Source: an uncultured Clostridia bacterium
GTDB taxonomy: Bacteria; Bacillota; Clostridia; Christensenellales; Borkfalkiaceae
NCBI GenBank assembly: GCA_947626575.1
Contig: CANQSR010000008.1
Location: 24,538 to 88,537 of the forward strand
DNA: 64,000 bases
Reading direction: 5' to 3'
Numbering within the stretch: the stretch's first letter is position 1; every line of letters starts with the position of its first letter. The position numbers and the translations under genes were made by a program. The notes below the pieces were generated by a model that made no database searches, was not told where the DNA came from, and saw only the letters and a program-made list of their open reading frames with translations. This document shows, piece after piece, positions 16,244 through 27,003 of this stretch.

Positions 16244-17446
16244 ATGGAATTTGAACGGATGCTGGAACTTCACGGTCAGCAACATCTCCTCAAATACATC
16301 CACAGCGAAACGGAGAAACGCGAGCTTGCGGCACAGCTTGCCGCCGTCGATTGGGAGATGCTGGCCCGCTTCCGCAATACGGAGGGGGAGGCGCGCGGGG
16401 AGATCTCGCCCGTCTTTGGCCTTCGGCGCGCGGAGATCGAAAGGCGCCGCAAGGAGTATGAAGCGATCGGCGCGGAAGCCGTGCGGGCGGGGAAGGTCGC
16501 GGCCGTCCTGCTCGCGGGCGGGCAGGGGACCCGCCTCGGCTCGGATGCGCCCAAGGGAACGTATGATATCGGCCTCACGCATTCCGTCACCATCTTCGCG
16601 CGGCTCATGGAAAATCTCGCGGACACGGTGCGCCGTTGCGGTGCCTATGTGCCGCTCTTTATCATGACGAGCGAGAAGAACGATGCGGCCACGCGCGCAT
16701 TCTTCGAAAAGCACGATCATTTCGGCTACCCCGCATCCTTCGTGCGCTTCTTCGTGCAGGAGATGGCGCCGTGCGTGGACTTGGAGGGCCGCCTGCTTTT
16801 GGAAGCGCCGGGGCGGCTCGCGCTCTCTCCCAACGGCAACGGCGGGTGGTATTCTTCGCTCAAACGCGCGCATGCCGACGGGGATTTTCCCGGAATCGAA
16901 TGGTACAACGTCTTTGGCGTGGACAACGTTCTGCAACGGATCGCCGACCCCGTCTTTGTGGGCGCGACGATCGCGAGCGGATGCCGTTCGGGGGCCAAAG
17001 TGGTCTGCAAGGCCCGCCCCGACGAAAAGGTGGGGGTCCTCTGTTTGGAAAACGGCCGCCCCTCCGTCATCGAGTATTATGAACTCACGGAGGAGATGGC
17101 GAACCTGCGCGATGCAAACGGCGGCCTCGCCTACGGGTGCGGCGTCATTTTGAATTATCTGTTCAATGCGCGCATGTTGGAGGAGATCGCCTCGGCGCGC
17201 ATCCCCGTGCATGTGGTCAGGAAGAAGATCCCGCACCTTGCGGAGGACGGAACGCCCGTGCGTCCCCAAACGGAGAACGGCTATAAATTCGAGACGCTCA
17301 TCCTCGACATGGTAAAACTCGCGGGCAGCTGCCTTCCCTTCGAAGTCGAGCGGGAGAGGGAATTTGCACCCATCAAGAATCTGACGGGCATCGACAGCGT
17401 GGAATCGGCGCGGGAACTCTTGAAGCGCAACGGCGTGAAACTGTAA
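16244..17446 (+). CDS. UDPGP type-1 family uridylyltransferase
   Basis: 400 residues of the UDP-sugar pyrophosphorylase fold (AGX1/UGP clan). The nucleotide loop is LAGGQGTRLGSDAPKGTYDI (about residues 88-107), followed by PLFIMTSEKND, SPNGNGGWYSSL and WYNVFGVDNVL, which is the metal-binding aspartate region. The family makes UDP-GlcNAc, UDP-GalNAc, UDP-glucose or other UDP-sugars from the 1-phosphate and UTP. Beside galactosidases and an arabinosidase it may handle galactose 1-phosphate, but specificity cannot be read here. Start ATG 16244 was chosen over an earlier in-frame codon because upstream sequence is promoter. It forms a unit with the next two genes. Confidence 0.85.
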   Translation: MEFERMLELHGQQHLLKYIHSETEKRELAAQLAAVDWEMLARFRNTEGEARGEISPVFGLRRAEIERRRKEYEAIGAEAVRAGKVAAVLLAGGQGTRLGSDAPKGTYDIGLTHSVTIFARLMENLADTVRRCGAYVPLFIMTSEKNDAATRAFFEKHDHFGYPASFVRFFVQEMAPCVDLEGRLLLEAPGRLALSPNGNGGWYSSLKRAHADGDFPGIEWYNVFGVDNVLQRIADPVFVGATIASGCRSGAKVVCKARPDEKVGVLCLENGRPSVIEYYELTEEMANLRDANGGLAYGCGVILNYLFNARMLEEIASARIPVHVVRKKIPHLAEDGTPVRPQTENGYKFETLILDMVKLAGSCLPFEVEREREFAPIKNLTGIDSVESARELLKRNGVKL

Positions 17447-17455
17447 GGAGAAAGT

Positions 17456-17803
17456 ATGCAACAGGAAGCGAACGAACACCACATCGCCTTTATCGAGCAG
17501 CTCGTGCGGCTCAACGGCGCCATGGCCGAACTCTTCAAAAATTCCAATTTGGAACTTTTCGGAGAGATGAACAAGGCCATCAAGGCGATGTATCGGGAGC
17601 AGCACGGCAAGGACGACGAAGTTTTCCGCGCCATCGACCCCGATTGCGAAGTCATCTATGAGAATTTCGATATGATCATTGCCGTCCTCCGCACGACGGA
17701 GAACGGCGTCATCGACGAGGGCGCGCGCAAGGCGCTCAACAAGTTTTTACACAACATCGACGAGGCGGTCGTCAACATCGCCTCAATGCTCGGCGTTATC
17801 TGA
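17456..17803 (+). CDS. Small helical protein of unknown function
   Basis: 115 residues, acidic, probably all-helical and cytoplasmic, preceded by a good AAGGAG. No known motif was recognised; an HHIAFIEQLVRLNGAMAEL helix and a DEAVVNIASMLGVI tail are the only distinct parts. It sits 9 nt after the UDP-sugar pyrophosphorylase and 16 nt before the GH51 gene, so it is transcribed with both. Its position suggests a small partner protein of one of the two, but nothing supports a specific role. Confidence 0.6.
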   Translation: MQQEANEHHIAFIEQLVRLNGAMAELFKNSNLELFGEMNKAIKAMYREQHGKDDEVFRAIDPDCEVIYENFDMIIAVLRTTENGVIDEGARKALNKFLHNIDEAVVNIASMLGVI

Positions 17804-17819
17804 AATCAAGAGGCATATC

Positions 17820-19349
17820 ATGAAAAAGACGAAAATTTTTGCCGACGCCAATCTTGCCGTCGGCGCCATCGACCCTAATCTCTATGGCTCCTTCATCGAG
17901 CATCTCGGCCGCGCGGTCTATGAGGGCATCTATGAACCCGGCCATCCCGAAGCCGATGAGGACGGCTTCCGCCGCGACGTCATTTCGCTCATCCAAGAAC
18001 TCGGCGTCCCCATCGTGCGCTATCCGGGCGGCAACTTCCTCTCCGGTTACGATTGGATGGACGGCATCGGCCCCAAGGAGAAGCGGCCCGTGCGGCTGGA
18101 CCTTGCGTGGCACACCACGGAGCCGAACGAGTTCGGCACGGACGAGTTCATGAAGTGGTGCAAAAAGGCCGCCATCACGCCCATGATGGGGGTCAACATG
18201 GGGACGGGGACCGTCCGCGAAGCGGCGCGGCTCGTGGAGTATTGCAACCACGAAGGCGGCACCGAACTTTCCGAGCTGAGGAAGGCAAACGGCGCAAAAG
18301 AGCCATACCATGTCCGCTATTGGTGCCTCGGAAACGAGATGGACGGCGCTTGGCAGATCGGGCATCTTTCGGCCGATGAATACGGCAAAAAGGCCGTGGA
18401 AGCGGCAAAGGTGATGCGCTGGACGAACGGCGAGTGCGATGGGTTCGGCCCCCATCCCGCACCCTTGAAACTCATCGTTTCAGGTTCTTCCAATCATGAA
18501 ATGGATACCTTCCCCGAATGGGACCGCATCGTCCTCGAACATACATACGGCTATGTGGATTACCTCTCCATGCACCGCTACTACATGTACAGCGCCGACC
18601 GCAAACATCCCTTGGAGGACTTCTTGGGCAGCGCCGACGATATGAACGAGTTCATCGGCACCATACGTGCGACCATCGAATACGTTCGCGCGAAAGTGCG
18701 TTCGCAGAAACGGCTCTTCATCTCCTTCGACGAGTGGAACATCTGGACGCTCACCGCGCCCCGCACCGAGCCGCTCTGGAAGAGGGCGCCGCACCTTTTG
18801 GAGGACGTCTACACCTTTCAGGACGCCCTCGTCTTTGCGGGTCTCATGAATACGCTCTTAAACAATTGCGACGTCGTCAAGCTCGCCTGCCTTGCACAGC
18901 TCGTCAACGTCATTGCGCCCATCATGACGAAGAAGGGGGGCGGCGCGTTCCGTCAGGCCTCCTTCTATCCCTTCAAGGCCATCGCGCACGCGGCGCGCGG
19001 CGAGACGCTCAGGACCTTCTCCGATTCCGCCTCCTTCGGCACCATGTACGGGAAGGCGCGGTATATCAACGAGGCGGTCAGCCACGATAAGAACACGCGC
19101 ACGGTGTGCGTCTCCCTCTGCAACTATGCGCAGGAAGCGTGCGAGACGGAACTCGAACTCCGCTCCTTCGGCGACCTCGCCGCAACGGGCTACCTCGAAA
19201 TGACACATAGCGACCTCTTTGCGACCAACGGCTTCGATCATCCCGATACCGTTGTGCCGCACGAAAAGGACCTGCCGCAAGTGAAGCAGGGCAAGGTGAC
19301 GCTTACGCTCCCCGCCATGAGTTGGAGCCTCGTCACCTTCCGGTATTGA
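17820..19349 (+). CDS. GH51 alpha-L-arabinofuranosidase
   Basis: 509 residues, no signal peptide, the usual intracellular GH51 length. The TIM barrel begins at IDPNLYGSFIEHLGRAVYEG. RYPGGNFLSGYDW is the substrate loop. The acid/base is Glu173 in LGNEMDGAWQ and the nucleophile Glu305 in FDEWNIW. A C-terminal beta domain ends at LPAMSWSLVTFRY, typical for the family. It releases L-arabinose from arabino-oligosaccharides, which would then feed AraA, the kinase and AraD encoded upstream. The open frame extends to 17679 over the previous gene; ATG 17820 has AAGAGG at a normal distance. Confidence 0.96.
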   Translation: MKKTKIFADANLAVGAIDPNLYGSFIEHLGRAVYEGIYEPGHPEADEDGFRRDVISLIQELGVPIVRYPGGNFLSGYDWMDGIGPKEKRPVRLDLAWHTTEPNEFGTDEFMKWCKKAAITPMMGVNMGTGTVREAARLVEYCNHEGGTELSELRKANGAKEPYHVRYWCLGNEMDGAWQIGHLSADEYGKKAVEAAKVMRWTNGECDGFGPHPAPLKLIVSGSSNHEMDTFPEWDRIVLEHTYGYVDYLSMHRYYMYSADRKHPLEDFLGSADDMNEFIGTIRATIEYVRAKVRSQKRLFISFDEWNIWTLTAPRTEPLWKRAPHLLEDVYTFQDALVFAGLMNTLLNNCDVVKLACLAQLVNVIAPIMTKKGGGAFRQASFYPFKAIAHAARGETLRTFSDSASFGTMYGKARYINEAVSHDKNTRTVCVSLCNYAQEACETELELRSFGDLAATGYLEMTHSDLFATNGFDHPDTVVPHEKDLPQVKQGKVTLTLPAMSWSLVTFRY

Positions 19350-19352
19350 GAT

Positions 19353-20552
19353 ATGGCACGGCGTAAGAAAACAGGTCGGCGTCTCCTCGTCTGGGTAGCC
19401 TTTCTCCTCATCATTGCGATCGCCGCGGCGGGGATCTGGTATTTCTACCTGCGCGACGGCGCGCCCTTCAAGGAACAAGACAAGGAACAAGACGAGCCGC
19501 CCGCGGAGACGCCCGGCGGGGACATCGGAGGGGAAGGCGGCGACGGCGGCGGCGATGACGGCGGCGAGGACCCTCCCGTCATGGAGTCGGGCGAACTCTC
19601 CATCCGCTTTTTGGAACTCGGCAACGGCAACGCGGGCGACTGTACGCTTATCAAAACGGGAGACACCGAGGTACTCATCGACGCGGGTTCCAAGCGCGGT
19701 TCTGCGGCGACGCTTGTACCCAAGATCAAGGAGTACTGCACGGACGGCGTCTTGGAATACGTCATCGCGACGCATGCCCACGAGGACCACATCGCGGCGT
19801 TTGTGGGCAATAGCGGTTCAGACGGCATCTTCGCCAATTTCAAATGCGGCACGATCATCGACTTTGTCTATAAAAATACAACGTCCATTATTTCGAAAGA
19901 TTACATAACTGCGCGTGACAACGAAGTCAAGAATGACGGTGCCGTGCACTACACCGCGATCGAGTGCTGGAATGAAACAAATGGCGCACAGCGGGAATAT
20001 ACGCTCGCCGAGGGCATCAGCTTCGAGATCTTATACCAAGAATTCTACGAGAAGAAGAGTTCGGATGAGAACAATTACTCCGTTTGCACCTTATTCACGC
20101 AGGGGGACTACCACTACCTCTTCACGGGCGACCTCGAAGAAGCGGGGGAGGCAAGCCTTGTAAGCTCCAATGAGCTTCCCCATTGCAAGCTCTACAAGGC
20201 AGGCCATCACGGCAGCAAAACGTCGTCGAACGACGTCCTTCTCTCCAAGATCACGCCCGAAAACGTCTGCGTCTGTTGCTGTGCGGGAACAAATGAATAT
20301 ACGGGTACGAAGAATAACCAATTCCCCACGCAGGACATGATCGACCGCGTCGCGCGCTACACGAAAAACATCTATGTGACGACGCTCTCGCTCGATGGAA
20401 CGGTGAATCGTTTTGCCTCCATGAACGGCGAGATCGTTGTGCGCTCCGACGGCAAGGATTTCACCTTGGAGGGCAGTAACAATTCTGTTGTTTTGAAGGA
20501 CACCGAGTGGTTCAAGGCCAACCGAACGTGGCCTTCTTACGGCGTACAATAG
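19353..20552 (+). CDS. Membrane-anchored ComEC-like MBL-fold hydrolase
   Basis: 399 residues. An N-terminal arginine/lysine-rich stretch and one membrane helix (about 10-33) are followed by an acidic Gly/Pro/Glu-rich linker (40-75) and a metallo-beta-lactamase domain outside. Motifs are THAHEDHIAAF (HxHxDH), FTGDLEEAGE and KAGHHGSKTSS; the last is typical of the ComEC/Rec2 C-terminal domain and related secreted nucleases. It probably degrades nucleic acid or phosphodiester substrates at the surface, by family. The stretch 19860-20060 is visibly more AT-rich than its surroundings. It starts 3 nt after the GH51 gene with a poor ribosome site. Confidence 0.8.
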   Translation: MARRKKTGRRLLVWVAFLLIIAIAAAGIWYFYLRDGAPFKEQDKEQDEPPAETPGGDIGGEGGDGGGDDGGEDPPVMESGELSIRFLELGNGNAGDCTLIKTGDTEVLIDAGSKRGSAATLVPKIKEYCTDGVLEYVIATHAHEDHIAAFVGNSGSDGIFANFKCGTIIDFVYKNTTSIISKDYITARDNEVKNDGAVHYTAIECWNETNGAQREYTLAEGISFEILYQEFYEKKSSDENNYSVCTLFTQGDYHYLFTGDLEEAGEASLVSSNELPHCKLYKAGHHGSKTSSNDVLLSKITPENVCVCCCAGTNEYTGTKNNQFPTQDMIDRVARYTKNIYVTTLSLDGTVNRFASMNGEIVVRSDGKDFTLEGSNNSVVLKDTEWFKANRTWPSYGVQ

Positions 20553-20579
20553 CGTCCTAAGACGCAATCGGAGGCACCC

Positions 20580-21194
20580 ATGTCCGAGATCACCGCGATC
20601 GAAACGCAAAAACACGATAAGACCCGTTGCAATATTTCCGTGGACGGGCGTTTTTGTTGCGGTCTGAGTTTGGAGACCGTCGTCAAACACAGGCTGAGCG
20701 TGGGGACGGTCATCACGGCGGAAAAACTCGCCGCTTTCCAGCTGGAAAGCGAGAAGCAGACGGCCTTCGATAAGGCGCTCACGCACATCTCCGCCGCGAT
20801 GAAAACAGAGCGCGAATTGCGCGATTTTCTCGCCAAGAAGGGCTATTTGCAGGACGTCGCCGATTACGTCGTGGAGAAGATGAAGGGGTACGGTTTTTTG
20901 GACGACGCGGCCTATGCGCGCGCCTATGCCGAACATGCGGGCGGGCGCAAGGGCGCAAGGCTCATCGCCGCAGAACTCAAACGGAAGGGGGTCTCGGAAG
21001 AGGCCGTATCGGAGGCCGTCGCCGTCCTCGGCGACGGGGCGGAAGCGGCGGCGCGCGTCCTTGAAAAGTATTTGAAAGGCAAGGATACGGCGGATAAAAA
21101 AGTCATCCAAAGGGCGTATGCCCATCTCATTTCCAAGGGCTTTTCCTATGAAGCCGCGCACGACGCGCTGAAAGCCTATTGCGGCGAAGAATGA
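20580..21194 (+). CDS. recX: RecX-family regulator of RecA
   Basis: 204 residues with three RecX three-helix repeats: ALTHISAAMKTERELRDFLAKKGY, GFLDDAAYARAYAEH and KGVSEEAVSEAV, followed by a C-terminal repeat. The N-terminal 45 residues are the small beta domain of Firmicutes-type RecX. The family binds within the RecA filament groove and inhibits or shapes RecA activity. A GGAGG precedes ATG 20580. Its stop overlaps the birA start (ATGA), so the pair is translationally coupled. recA itself is not in the window. Confidence 0.92.
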   Translation: MSEITAIETQKHDKTRCNISVDGRFCCGLSLETVVKHRLSVGTVITAEKLAAFQLESEKQTAFDKALTHISAAMKTERELRDFLAKKGYLQDVADYVVEKMKGYGFLDDAAYARAYAEHAGGRKGARLIAAELKRKGVSEEAVSEAVAVLGDGAEAAARVLEKYLKGKDTADKKVIQRAYAHLISKGFSYEAAHDALKAYCGEE

Positions 21195-21871
21195 CCATGC
21201 GCACCATCTTTCTTGAAGAGACGGAGTCCACCAATCTCTACATCAGGCAATTTACGGACGGCGGCGAGGATGTCGCCGTCGTTGCGCGCCGCCAGACGGG
21301 CGGGCGCGGCACCAAGGGGCGTGCTTTCCTCTCGGAAGAGGGGGGCGTCTATTGCTCTATCCTGAAATTTTACCGCGCGCTCCCCGCCGCGGAGGTCTTC
21401 CGTATCATGGCGCACGCCGCCGTTTCGGTATGCCGCACGGCGGAAAAGTTCGGCATCGCGCCCAAGATCAAATGGCCCAATGACGTCTATGCCGGCGGCA
21501 GGAAACTGTGCGGGATCCTCATCGAGAACATCCTCGAAGGAGACTTTGTGCGGGCGAGCATCGCGGGAATGGGCGTCAACGTCACGAACGACGTCTCCTC
21601 GCTCGGCGTCGCCGTCTCGATGAAGGAGCTTCTGAAAGCTCCCCCTACGGCGGAGACCGTCGCCCGCACGCTCATTGAATTTTACGAAGCGGAGAGTTCC
21701 TTCGCGGATTACCGCGCCCGCCTCGGCTTTTTGGGCGACGTCACCGTCTTTGAAGGCGGCAACGCCTACCCCGCGCGGGCGCTCGGCGTCCTTTCGGACG
21801 GCAGGCTCGAAGTACAGACAAAAGAGGGGATCCGCAGGCTCGGCGCCGCCGAGATCTCGGTCCGTATTTAG
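21191..21871 (+). CDS. birA: Biotin-[acetyl-CoA carboxylase] ligase, HTH-less
   Basis: 226 residues, the short group I form without the DNA-binding domain, so it ligates biotin but should not repress biotin genes. The biotin/AMP loop is RRQTGGRGTKGRAF (residues 33-46), with KWPNDVYAGGRKLCGILIE carrying the conserved KWPND and lysine. The small C-terminal SH3-like domain ends at AAEISVRI. Start ATG 21191 overlaps the recX stop; ATG 21197 is a possible alternative. lacZ follows after 9 nt with its own GGAGG. Confidence 0.93.
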   Translation: MTMRTIFLEETESTNLYIRQFTDGGEDVAVVARRQTGGRGTKGRAFLSEEGGVYCSILKFYRALPAAEVFRIMAHAAVSVCRTAEKFGIAPKIKWPNDVYAGGRKLCGILIENILEGDFVRASIAGMGVNVTNDVSSLGVAVSMKELLKAPPTAETVARTLIEFYEAESSFADYRARLGFLGDVTVFEGGNAYPARALGVLSDGRLEVQTKEGIRRLGAAEISVRI

Positions 21872-21880
21872 GAGGTAAAT

Positions 21881-24631
21881 ATGCAATTTTCAGACCACAG
21901 GTCGTTAAAACCACAGCGGGGGACTTGTCCCGCCCGCGCGCATTATCTTGTCGGCGAGCCTCACATGTTTACGGAGTGGGGCTTTTCCTATTTTGAGGAT
22001 GAACCCTCCATCGAAGAGGCGATCGCCTGCGTTCCCAAGCAGAATATCCGCGTCCCCTCGTGCATGGAGATGCTCGGCTTCGGCACCCACCAATATACGA
22101 ATATCAGGTATCCCTTCCCGTATGACCCGCCCCGCATCGACCGCAATAACCCCTGCGGGGTGTATGTGACGTATTACACGCGTCCCGCGCGGGAAGGCAA
22201 ATACTATCTGAATTTCGAGGGCGTAGACAGCGCGTTCTATCTCTTCGTCAACGGGAGGGAAGTCGGCTATTCCTCCGTTCCGCACAGTCCGAGCGAGTTC
22301 GACGTCACGGAGTTTTTGCAGGATGAAAACGAACTGCGCGTCGTCGTATTCAAGTATTCCGCGGGTAGCTACTTGGAGGACCAGGATAAATTCCGCATGA
22401 GCGGGATCTTCCGCGACGTCTACATGCTTCACCGCCCCGAAGGGCATGTGTCCGATTACAGCGTCAGCGCAACTTACGAAGGCGGCAAAGGCACGCTCAA
22501 AATCACGGCCGACGCCGTCTGCCGTTTCACCCTCAAAGCGGACGGGGAAGAGCGGCAGGCCGAGGGCAGGGAGGCTGCGTTTACGTTGCCCGTCCGCCCG
22601 TGGACGGCGGAGACGCCGGTTTTATACGATCTCATCATCGAATGCGCGGGGGAGCGCATCGGGGAGAAGGTGGGCTTCCGCACCGTGAAGGCGGAGGGGA
22701 ACGTACTCACCCTCAACGGCAGACCCATCAAGCTCAAAGGCGTCAACCGCCATTCCATGACGGAGAAGGGCTTCGTGGAGGACGAAGCCGACTTGCGGCG
22801 CGACCTCGCCCTGCTCAAAGAGATGAACTGCAATGCCATCCGCACCTCCCACTATCCGCCGCATCCCATGCTTGCGCGCCTTGCCGACGAACTCGGCTTT
22901 TACCTGTTGGAGGAGGCCGACGTGGAGTGTCACGGGGCATGCGCACAGCTGAACTTCCGCGACGCGGGGCGTTGTCTGGATGCCCTCGCCGAAGATCCCG
23001 CGTGGGAAGAGCAATTCGTCTCGCGCGCGCTCCGCATGTACGAACGGGATAAGAACAGACCCTCCGTCATCATCTGGTCGCTCGGCAACGAGAGCGGGTG
23101 GGGCAGAAATTTGGCGGCGAGCGCGAAGGCGTTGAAGGCGAAGGGGGACGGCCGTCTCCTTCACTATGAGGGGGCGTGGGACCATGCGCACGGCGTATTC
23201 CGCGACGGGGGCCTTCTCGACCTCTGCTCGCGCATGTATCCCGAACAGCGCTGGCTGGATCGGTTCGCAAAGACCGCCGACCGCCCCGTCGTGATGTGCG
23301 AGTACACGCACGCCATGGGAAATTCCTGCGGCGACGTCGCCGATTATTGGAAGATCATCCGCGCACATGCAAGTTTGGCGGGCGGGTTCGTCTGGGAATG
23401 GTGTTCGCACAGCATCCTCACGGGCGGCAAAGTTCTCTATGGCGGCGACTTCGGCGAATACCCGCACGACGGCAATTTCTGTATGGACGGCATCGTCACG
23501 ACGGATAGAAAACCCAATCCCGCGTACTATCAGATCAAGGAGATCTATTCCCCCTTCGCGGCGCGGAGAGAGGGGAACGAACTCATCATCAAAAACAACG
23601 CCGACTTCCTGCCCGCATCCGCGCGGTGCGAGCTGGTCTACATGGAGGACGGCAGGGAGATCGGGCGGGAGCCGCTCGATATCCGCGGCCTCCCCGCGGG
23701 AGAGGAGCGGCGCTTCCCGTTTTTCCCGCCGCAGTCGGAGAAATATCTCTATGCAAACGTCGTGTTCTCGGATGAAGGGCAGATCTCGGCCGTGCAGATC
23801 CCCGTCGCGACGGCGCTGAAACGCACGGGAAGGGAGAGCAACGTGCTTTCGTGGAAGCTGGAAAAGGGGATGCCGCCGTCGCTCACGCTGGGCGGGCGGG
23901 AGCTGTTGCGGCAGCCCGCCTTCCTCTCGCTCTATCGCGCCCCGGCGGACAACGATATCAATATCAAACGGGAATGGCAGGCGTGCGGTCTCGACCATGC
24001 GTATTTTTATCCCGTCTCGTGGGACGGCGCCGTTGCGCGCGGCAAGCTCGTCGCGCCCTTCCTCCGTCCCATCGGCGATATGCAGATCGCCTATGCGGAG
24101 GAGGAGAGCGGACTCACCGTCACGGCGAGCGTTGCGCTTGCGGACCACGTCGATACGCTCCCGCGCTTCGCGTTCGTATTCGACCTCGCGCTCTGGGACC
24201 CCGAAGTCGTGTGGTTCGGGCGGGGGCCGCACGAGGCCTATTGCGACCGCACGGAGATGTCGCCCGTGGGGCTATATACGGCGCGGGCAAGGGAGATGTG
24301 CTATGGATATCCCAAGCCGCAGGAGAGCGGAAGCCGTTGCGGCACGCGCTTCGTCGGCGTGAAGGCGGGCAAGGAGTATCTGCTCATTGATAGCGCCGAG
24401 GATCTTTCCTTCTGCATCTCGCCCTATCTTCCCGAAGATTTCAAGCCGCACGCGCACGAAATGGCGCCTTCGCGGCATACCTATCTCTACATTGACTACC
24501 GCATGGCCGGGGTCGGAAGCAATTCCTGCGGCCCCCGTATCAAGAGAAAATATCTGTTGACCGCGCGCACGTTCACCTTCACGTTCCGCCTGCGGAGCGC
24601 AAAGGACCTCTTCGGCGCGCACAGGAGCTGA
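21881..24631 (+). CDS. lacZ: GH2 beta-galactosidase (LacZ type)
   Basis: 916 residues, cytoplasmic. Domains in order: jelly-roll sugar-binding domain (about 40-190), immunoglobulin-like domain, TIM barrel (about 275-570), and a C-terminal Bgal_small_N beta-sandwich (about 655-910). The acid/base is Glu404 in LGNESGWG and the nucleophile Glu474 in MCEYTHAMGN. The product is about 100 residues shorter than E. coli LacZ, mainly at the N-terminus. It hydrolyses lactose-type or galacto-oligosaccharide beta-galactosides. It sits in an unusual housekeeping context (recX-birA-lacZ-nnr) with 2-10 nt gaps, not with the other glycosidases or a transporter. Confidence 0.95.
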   Translation: MQFSDHRSLKPQRGTCPARAHYLVGEPHMFTEWGFSYFEDEPSIEEAIACVPKQNIRVPSCMEMLGFGTHQYTNIRYPFPYDPPRIDRNNPCGVYVTYYTRPAREGKYYLNFEGVDSAFYLFVNGREVGYSSVPHSPSEFDVTEFLQDENELRVVVFKYSAGSYLEDQDKFRMSGIFRDVYMLHRPEGHVSDYSVSATYEGGKGTLKITADAVCRFTLKADGEERQAEGREAAFTLPVRPWTAETPVLYDLIIECAGERIGEKVGFRTVKAEGNVLTLNGRPIKLKGVNRHSMTEKGFVEDEADLRRDLALLKEMNCNAIRTSHYPPHPMLARLADELGFYLLEEADVECHGACAQLNFRDAGRCLDALAEDPAWEEQFVSRALRMYERDKNRPSVIIWSLGNESGWGRNLAASAKALKAKGDGRLLHYEGAWDHAHGVFRDGGLLDLCSRMYPEQRWLDRFAKTADRPVVMCEYTHAMGNSCGDVADYWKIIRAHASLAGGFVWEWCSHSILTGGKVLYGGDFGEYPHDGNFCMDGIVTTDRKPNPAYYQIKEIYSPFAARREGNELIIKNNADFLPASARCELVYMEDGREIGREPLDIRGLPAGEERRFPFFPPQSEKYLYANVVFSDEGQISAVQIPVATALKRTGRESNVLSWKLEKGMPPSLTLGGRELLRQPAFLSLYRAPADNDINIKREWQACGLDHAYFYPVSWDGAVARGKLVAPFLRPIGDMQIAYAEEESGLTVTASVALADHVDTLPRFAFVFDLALWDPEVVWFGRGPHEAYCDRTEMSPVGLYTARAREMCYGYPKPQESGSRCGTRFVGVKAGKEYLLIDSAEDLSFCISPYLPEDFKPHAHEMAPSRHTYLYIDYRMAGVGSNSCGPRIKRKYLLTARTFTFTFRLRSAKDLFGAHRS

Positions 24632-24632
24632 A

Positions 24633-26102
<1,470 letters not shown>

Positions 26103-26124
26103 CCAAACGGCAGAAAAACAGCGA

Positions 26125-26156
26125 AAAAGCTCGCAAAAAGCGGGCTTTTCTTATTT
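26125..26156 (+). terminator. Terminator of the recX-birA-lacZ-nnr unit
   Basis: AAAAGCTCGC (26125-26134) pairs with GCGGGCTTTT (26140-26149, one G-U), loop of five A, then CTTATTTTT. Confidence 0.85.
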
Positions 26157-26162
26157 TTGCGA

Positions 26163-26185
26163 AGTATTATGTGAGACATAATACT
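26163..26185. repeat. 9-5-9 inverted repeat, copy 1
   Basis: AGTATTATG (26163-26171), five nt, CATAATACT (26177-26185). It is perfect, with no T-run behind it. A near copy is at 28182-28204, and the flanks CAAAANGGC match too. Confidence 0.8.
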
Positions 26186-26212
26186 ATTCAAAATGGCAAA
26201 TATATGCCGCAA

Positions 26213-26968
26213 TTACGCGTATCCGAGCAGGCGGACACAGACGGCGACGGCAAGGAGCAGGCCCCCCGTAATGAGATAGTAGAGCGGGAAAAAGGTGAAG
26301 AGGCTCATGAGGAGCAGAAGGCTTCCGCTTACGAAGAAGGGGCGGGCGTTGGCCTTGGAGAAGGTCCGCTTCAATTTGGTTTTGAGTTTGAACCGCGGGA
26401 TCTCGCCGCAGATGAGCGGGGAGGGCGTCGTCCCCGTGCGGGCGAAGAGCGCATAGATCTCGTCGCCTTCAACGGCCCTGCGGCCGAAGGAGGACATCAG
26501 CGCGCGCGCCTCGGCGGTGAGGCCGTTGCATGCGAGCGCGAATTGCCCGTTCCCGTGGCGGCGCAGGAGTACTGCGACGGCGTCCGCCGAGACGGGCTGC
26601 ATCGTAAAGAGCGGGATGACGGGCGTCCCGTCCACCGTGACCGCCTCTTCGCCTTCCGCGGCCTCCTTCCCGTCGGCACGGTAGGCGGCGGCGAGCGCCG
26701 CGATCACGCGGTCCGTCCGTTCGAGCGCGAGGTGCAGCATGAGCGCGTCCCGCTCCCGTTGGGTCTGTCTGGTCAGGCCTTTTTTGCGGTGGTTCTTGTA
26801 GATGAGCAGAAAGGAAAGGATGCCCGCTGCGAGGGCGATGAGCGCGGAAGCGGTGAATACTATCCACGTTGCCGCGCGCAGATAGCGGAGGATGCCCACG
26901 GCGAGCAGGAAGGCGCAGGCGGTATAGAAGAGGGTATCGAGAATGAGCGGGAGATCGAATTTTTTCAT
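26213..26968 (-). CDS. Four-helix membrane protein of unknown function
   Basis: 251 residues starting MKKFDLPLILDTLF. Two membrane helices near the N-terminus (about 6-28 and 35-58), a cytoplasmic domain with a basic start (YKNHRKKGLTRQTQRERD) and a compact alpha/beta part (60-190), then two closely spaced helices at the C-terminus (about 207-245). I do not recognise the family. The open frame runs further upstream, over the nadD start on the other strand, so the inner ATG at 26968 is chosen; there is no clear ribosome site. It is divergent from nadD-yqeK and convergent with nnr. Confidence 0.65.
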   Translation of the reverse strand: MKKFDLPLILDTLFYTACAFLLAVGILRYLRAATWIVFTASALIALAAGILSFLLIYKNHRKKGLTRQTQRERDALMLHLALERTDRVIAALAAAYRADGKEAAEGEEAVTVDGTPVIPLFTMQPVSADAVAVLLRRHGNGQFALACNGLTAEARALMSSFGRRAVEGDEIYALFARTGTTPSPLICGEIPRFKLKTKLKRTFSKANARPFFVSGSLLLLMSLFTFFPLYYLITGGLLLAVAVCVRLLGYA

Positions 26969-27003
26969 GAAGGTATTTTTGACGGATTTTTTGGGATTTA
27001 ACC

